16,456 nt of DNA from JBDGSM01 sp042217615 (GTDB lineage Archaea > Nanohalarchaeota > Nanosalinia > Nanosalinales > Nanosalinaceae): the NCBI GenBank assembly GCA_042217615.1, contig JBDGSI010000056.1, forward strand, positions 1 through 16,456. The letters are read 5' to 3'. Numbering within the stretch: the first letter of the stretch is position 1; each line of letters opens with the position of its first letter. Positions 13,658 through 16,456 of the stretch are shown here, in pieces. Both the position numbers and the translations under genes were made by a program. The notes beneath the pieces are model-generated. The model searched no databases, was not told where the DNA came from, and worked only from the letters and a program-made list of their open reading frames with translations.

Positions 13658-13686
13658 CACCTCCTCGATAAAAACCACTTAAAATC
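13658..13686 (-). promoter_or_regulatory. TATA box and strong ribosome binding site of cspA
   Basis: On the minus strand GATTTTAAG (13686-13678) serves as TATA box and GAGGAGGTG (13666-13658) as a near-perfect Shine-Dalgarno, eight bases before the TTG at 13649. This is a leadered mRNA, in contrast to the leaderless promoters of most neighbours, and the strong ribosome site compensates for the weak TTG start. Confidence 0.6.
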
Positions 13687-13721
13687 AGAACCTTTTTCAA
13701 TCCATTCATTAAAGGCCTTTT

Positions 13722-13994
13722 TCAGTCTCTTTTTATCCTGAATCTTTCCAGGATTTCAGGCTTCTCTTCCTGAAACTCTACGTCTTCCACTCTCGCCATT
13801 GAAGGTCCTTCTCTCATCCAGTCCATTACTTCTGCGACATCCTCTTCATCTCCTTCCAGAACTGCTTCAACACGTCCATCCTCAAGGTTCTTCACCCAGC
13901 CAGTTACATCGTTGTTCCTTGCTCTCCGACGGGTTGAAGCTCTGAAACCGACGCCCTGAACTCTTCCAGAAACCCACAAATGAACACGCTTCAT
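13722..13994 (-). CDS. acyP: Acylphosphatase
   Basis: A 90-residue acylphosphatase, which hydrolyses acyl phosphates such as acetyl phosphate or 1,3-bisphosphoglycerate. Both family signatures are present: GRVQGVGFR (10-18) with the phosphate-binding arginine R18, and GWVKNLEDGRVEAVLEG (32-48) with the water-orienting asparagine N36. The length matches the usual 90-100 residues. A TATA box precedes the ATG at leaderless distance. It lies upstream of cspA on the same strand with a 72-base gap that contains the cspA promoter, so the two are probably separate transcripts. Confidence 0.95.
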   Translation of the reverse strand: MKRVHLWVSGRVQGVGFRASTRRRARNNDVTGWVKNLEDGRVEAVLEGDEEDVAEVMDWMREGPSMARVEDVEFQEEKPEILERFRIKRD

Positions 13995-14012
13995 AAACTA
14001 CTCTTAAGGCCT

Positions 14013-14026
14013 CAATAAATAAAATC
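14013..14026 (-). promoter_or_regulatory. TATA box of acyP
   Basis: GATTTTATTTATTG on the minus strand lies 19-32 bases before the ATG at 13994. There is no Shine-Dalgarno, so a leaderless transcript is likely. Confidence 0.5.
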
Positions 14027-14048
14027 CTTTTTCCTATTTTAGTCTCCT

Positions 14049-14064
14049 CTATGCTGGCGCATAG
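14049..14064. other. Perfect short hairpin between the ABC permease and acyP
   Basis: CTATGC-TGGC-GCATAG lies in the 116-bp gap 13995-14110, downstream of the permease stop on the minus strand and upstream of the acyP TATA box. It has no T-run directly after it on either strand, so it is not a clear terminator. It could be an operator or an mRNA 3' structure. Confidence 0.35.
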
Positions 14065-14110
14065 CGGTAAAAGAAGGTTTGAAAGGTTTTTACCTCTTTC
14101 TACGGCTGAC

Positions 14111-15295
14111 CTATCTGTAGATGTTACCGTATTCTTTTCTTCCTGTGTCTCTTTGACGGAGGTAGAGCAAGGCGGTTATAACGGCGAAGCACAGCACTGC
14201 CATGTAAATATACTGGTTTGGATAGCTGTAGATCACTGAGAGAGCTAGTAAAGGTGCTGCTACCACGTTTTCGATTACCATGTACTTCAGGAAGGTCCAG
14301 GTGTCGAAAAGTTTTTCATTAGGTTTAAGGCCTGTTGTATGGATTGCAGCAGCAAGGTTGTAGAGTGTTGCGGCTATACCTGTGGCAACTGAAATGAAGA
14401 AGTGCTGAGGATAGAAAAGGTAAGATACGGAAATCAGGAGAATGGTTATAGGCAGCGTTAAAACCATGTAGGCCTCTTCTTTCCCTGTAAGTACGTGTCT
14501 TTTATCGAGAGGAAGGTACAGGTAGTCTTCAAGCGAGTCAAAACGGTTCAGCCAGTTGTACACTGAAAGGTTGAGAAGACCTATCATCACGCTGTAAGAG
14601 ATCAAAGGATTGTTCAAAAGCAGTTCTGCGGCAGGGTAGAACAGTACTACGTACCAGTAAAAAGCTGTAAGTATTCCAAGCGAGAAAAATATTTTTAGAA
14701 GGCCTCCACTGGATCTGAAGATATCTATAAGGGATTTATCGGCTATGGGCTCCAAGGCCTCGATTTTTTCAAAGTTAAGTATGCTTATTGAAGGCCTGTC
14801 AACTGAGACTCTTGCAAGTATGAATGTTGTTGCTATACCGGTTAGGAAGAGCGGTGGTATAAGCAGAAGGCTTGAAGCAGCTTTCAGACCTGTTCCGAGG
14901 AGAACAGCTGCGGCCAGAGGTGCAAGGAATAGGATTGTGTAGTATGCAAGGTCTTTTACGAGGAAGTCGGCAAGCAGTTTTTTCTTTGAGATTGGAAGTG
15001 TTCTTGAAGAGTATATAAGGTGGTTTGTATCTCCTAAAACGTTTTTCATGGCGTCTCTGCTTGAAAATCCAAGGCTTCCGACGGCAAGGCCTAGGAACAG
15101 GGATACTATCATTGTGGCTGTTCCAACTGCTTCTGATCCGAGTGTGGAGAAGTTGACTGTTGCGTAGGAGAAAGTGAATGTGAATGCGAACACTAGTAAG
15201 GGGAAGGCGGCGAATGATCTGCCTCTGTAAAGTGTGGAATGCATCCTCCATTCTTCCTTCATCATTTGCTTGAACAGGCTTTTCTCTTCTGTCAT
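14111..15295 (-). CDS. ABC-2 type transporter permease
   Basis: A 394-residue integral membrane protein with a cytoplasmic N-terminal part (FKQMMKEEWRMHSTLYRG) and roughly ten hydrophobic segments, the first at about 27-48. It pairs with the ATPase gene, whose stop it overlaps as ATGA, and has the size and layout of ABC-2 permeases that export lipids, drugs or peptides. The region SVDRPSISILNFEKIEALEP (about 163-182) is a long cytoplasmic loop that could contact the ATPase. The end (LRQRDTGRKEYGNIYR) is basic and cytoplasmic. No accessory substrate-binding protein is encoded next to it, which supports export rather than import. The substrate is unknown. Confidence 0.82.
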   Translation of the reverse strand: MTEEKSLFKQMMKEEWRMHSTLYRGRSFAAFPLLVFAFTFTFSYATVNFSTLGSEAVGTATMIVSLFLGLAVGSLGFSSRDAMKNVLGDTNHLIYSSRTLPISKKKLLADFLVKDLAYYTILFLAPLAAAVLLGTGLKAASSLLLIPPLFLTGIATTFILARVSVDRPSISILNFEKIEALEPIADKSLIDIFRSSGGLLKIFFSLGILTAFYWYVVLFYPAAELLLNNPLISYSVMIGLLNLSVYNWLNRFDSLEDYLYLPLDKRHVLTGKEEAYMVLTLPITILLISVSYLFYPQHFFISVATGIAATLYNLAAAIHTTGLKPNEKLFDTWTFLKYMVIENVVAAPLLALSVIYSYPNQYIYMAVLCFAVITALLYLRQRDTGRKEYGNIYR

Positions 15296-15966
15296 TCTTC
15301 CTGGTCCAGGAATTTCTCTGAAAGATTTTCAGGGTCCTCAATGACTTCTGTAACTTTTCCATCCTTCAGGAAGAAAACACGGTCACATACTTCCTCAGCA
15401 AGAGAGACTACATGTGTGCATAGGAAAACTGTCCCTCCATCCTCTTTTCTCTGTCTGAAAAGTTCTTTAGCTCTCTCCTGGATAAACGGATCTAGGTTCA
15501 CTAAAGGCTCATCTATAAACACAAGTCCTGGCTCATGGAAGAAGGCCTGTATAATCATCAGTTTCTGCCTCTCGCCTTTGGAAAGATGGTATGTAAGCTT
15601 CTCCATCTTTCCTTCAAGGTTGAACATATCCTTCCAGAACTCCTTGTCAATACTCTCATCCCGGATATCGGCTACAAAGTCAAGGTATTCTCCAGCCTTC
15701 AGAAAACTTGGAGGATCCTCCCTCTCAGGAAGTATACCAAGCTTTTCACGAAGCTTAACAGGGCTTTCCTCAGGATCAACACCCATCACGGAGACAGAAC
15801 CGGCATCCCTACCTGTCTGACCGGTCAAGACTTCGATAAGAGTAGACTTTCCAGCACCGTTAGGACCTAAAACACCTACAATCTCCCCTTCCTCAACCTT
15901 CAGATCCACAGAGGACAAGGCCTCAACGCTGCCATAACTCTTTTTCAGGCCTTCAACTTCAATCAT
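15292..15966 (-). CDS. ABC transporter ATP-binding protein
   Basis: A 224-residue nucleotide-binding subunit that powers the permease encoded just downstream. Walker A is GPNGAGKST (34-42), the signature is LSKGERQKL (128-136) with K and E in place of the usual G and Q, Walker B is LVFIDEP (148-154), the D-loop is NLDP (157-160) and the switch histidine is H185 in CTHVV. The Q-loop position reads LGILPEREDP without a clear glutamine, as in many ABC-2 exporters with LPE. At 224 residues it lacks the extra C-terminal domain of longer ABC-2 ATPases. It is first in a two-gene operon with a TATA box 29-38 bases before its ATG. Confidence 0.93.
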   Translation of the reverse strand: MIEVEGLKKSYGSVEALSSVDLKVEEGEIVGVLGPNGAGKSTLIEVLTGQTGRDAGSVSVMGVDPEESPVKLREKLGILPEREDPPSFLKAGEYLDFVADIRDESIDKEFWKDMFNLEGKMEKLTYHLSKGERQKLMIIQAFFHEPGLVFIDEPLVNLDPFIQERAKELFRQRKEDGGTVFLCTHVVSLAEEVCDRVFFLKDGKVTEVIEDPENLSEKFLDQEE

Positions 15967-15994
15967 TACACTACGTTACTTTGAACTTCTCGGT

Positions 15995-16004
15995 GTTAAA
16001 AGAT
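15995..16004 (-). promoter_or_regulatory. TATA box of the ABC exporter operon
   Basis: ATCTTTTAAC on the minus strand lies 29-38 bases before the ATG at 15966, with no Shine-Dalgarno. This and the TraB-side element at 16050-16058 make the 120-bp gap a divergent promoter region. Confidence 0.45.
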
Positions 16005-16049
16005 AGGGATTACCTGTAAACTTCCTGTTTTAAAGGCCTGGAGCACTGA

Positions 16050-16058
16050 GGCTTATAC
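16050..16058 (+). promoter_or_regulatory. TATA box of the TraB-family gene
   Basis: GGCTTATAC lies about 30 bases before the TTG at 16087, fitting a short-leader or leaderless transcript and helping to choose that start. Confidence 0.4.
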
Positions 16059-16086
16059 AGCCAGCTCTACAGGGTGTAAAGATTTT

Positions 16087-16456
16087 TTGAGAGATCAAGT
16101 TGACCTCGGCGACCGGAAAGTAACTATAGTGGGAACTGCCCATATTTCGGAGGAAAGTATTAATGAAGTTGAGGAAGTTATCAGGAAGGAAAGCCCTGAT
16201 CTGGTAGGTGTAGAGCTTGATGAATCCCGTTACGAATCTTTGAAAGAGGGAAGCGGCTGGAAAGACATGAACGTGGCGGAAGCTATCAGAGAAGGAAAAG
16301 GATTCCTGCTTCTTGTAAACCTTCTTCTTTCAATATATCAGAGAAGACTAGGCCTTGCAGAAGGGGTGGAGCCAGGAGAGGAACTGATAAAGGCTGTAGA
16401 AACAGCAGAACAGCAGGGAATAGATTACAGGCTTCTTGACAGGGATATAAATGAAA
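16087..16456 (+). CDS. TraB/PrgY-family protein (5' part, runs off the window)
   Basis: The first 123 codons or so of a TraB-domain protein are present. KVTIVGTAHISEESINEV opens the domain with the conserved GTAH, followed by SPDLVGVELDESRY with the E-L-D-x-x-R active-site-like block, then VEPGEELIKAVETAEQQG and YRLLDRDI near the edge. The family includes PrgY of enterococcal pheromone plasmids and eukaryotic TRABD proteins; it is related to Tiki-type metalloproteases and carries conserved Glu and His residues. The usual C-terminal membrane helices would be beyond the window. The frame is open upstream without a stop, so the start is not forced; TTG 16087 is chosen because it places GTAH near residue 16 as in relatives and has a TATA box and a weak AGGGTGT behind it. 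Confidence 0.85.
   Translation, partial: MRDQVDLGDRKVTIVGTAHISEESINEVEEVIRKESPDLVGVELDESRYESLKEGSGWKDMNVAEAIREGKGFLLLVNLLLSIYQRRLGLAEGVEPGEELIKAVETAEQQGIDYRLLDRDINE

Larger units (their letters stand above)
1941..16355. repeat. Highly iterated palindrome AGGCCT / AAGGCCTT, about 64 copies
   Basis: Hand scanning finds about 64 copies of AGGCCT from 1941 to 16355, mean spacing about 230 bp, longest gap about 594 bp (11420 to 12014). About two dozen copies are the full 8-mer AAGGCCTT and most others keep A or G before and T or C after, giving RAGGCCTY. Positions include 2262, 3070, 4028, 4543, 5150, 6049, 7137, 8296, 9471, 10528, 11265, 12269, 13262, 13460, 14328, 15543 and 16350. In genes it is read in all three phases (K/E-A as AAG-GCC, G-L as GGC-CTN, R-P as AGG-CCT). 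It also lies between genes and in the tRNA. None occurs before 1941. Confidence 0.92.

Noticed and set aside
14799..15362. 187-codon minus-strand open frame overlapping the ABC permease and ATPase
   Set aside because: It overlaps the two ABC genes in another frame on the same strand, and its product is rich in Arg, His and Cys, unlike any protein in the window.
1941..16355. AGGCCT as a transposable MITE-like repeat or terminator element
   Set aside because: Only 6-8 bases are shared between copies, flanks differ completely, and most copies lie inside conserved coding positions in varying phase, so they are not inserted elements or terminators.

Overview
The window reads as a piece of an archaeal chromosome from a salt-adapted, small-genome lineage. 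A nanohaloarchaeon (DPANN) is the best guess. The evidence is an Orc1/Cdc6 replication protein, an intron-containing tRNA with the intron at 37/38, a HARP-type protein-only RNase P, TATA-box promoters placed for leaderless transcripts, GTG and TTG starts, very acidic proteins, and a base composition well below that of haloarchaea (by eye around the mid-40s % GC). The lineage is inferred; no rRNA is present.

Layout. 1-1903: tail of an unknown gene, a 13-codon mini-ORF with a strong ribosome binding site, an EamA/DMT transporter and a GNAT acetyltransferase, all on +. 1917-3506 (-): orc1/cdc6, a DUF123 protein overlapping it by ATGA, and tRNA-Ala(CGC) with a 70-nt intron. 3507-3812: non-coding region upstream of orc1 with three concentric inverted repeats and a flanking direct repeat; a candidate replication origin or structured RNA. 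3813-4676 (+): aldo/keto reductase. 4678-5850 (-): three small membrane proteins of similar architecture. 5907-11649 (-): a tightly overlapping operon of an AddB-like nuclease, an AddA-like helicase-nuclease and a small exported protein. 11719-12354 (-): HARP RNase P. 12417-12823 (-): a frameshifted unknown gene. 12846-13271 (+): an unknown acidic protein. 13458-13994 (-): cold-shock protein and acylphosphatase. 14111-15966 (-): an ABC-2 type exporter (ATPase plus permease). 16087-end (+): start of a TraB-family protein.

The most striking signal is not a gene. The palindrome AGGCCT, often extended to AAGGCCTT, occurs about 64 times by hand count between 1941 and 16355, roughly once per 230 bp. 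Composition alone predicts about three. It lies in all three codon phases, in intergenic DNA and in the tRNA, so it is selected or maintained at DNA level, like the HIP1 palindrome of cyanobacteria. It is completely absent from the first 1940 bp, and the change falls at the 3' end of the tRNA gene, a classic integration site. The left segment may therefore be acquired DNA. An AddAB-like end-processing enzyme, a family that elsewhere reads short frequent Chi motifs, is encoded in the same window, which suggests one testable role for the palindrome.

Functionally the window mixes replication initiation (orc1 and candidate origin), double-strand-break processing (AddAB-like), tRNA maturation (HARP beside an intron-bearing tRNA locus 10 kb away), RNA chaperoning (Csp) and membrane transport.
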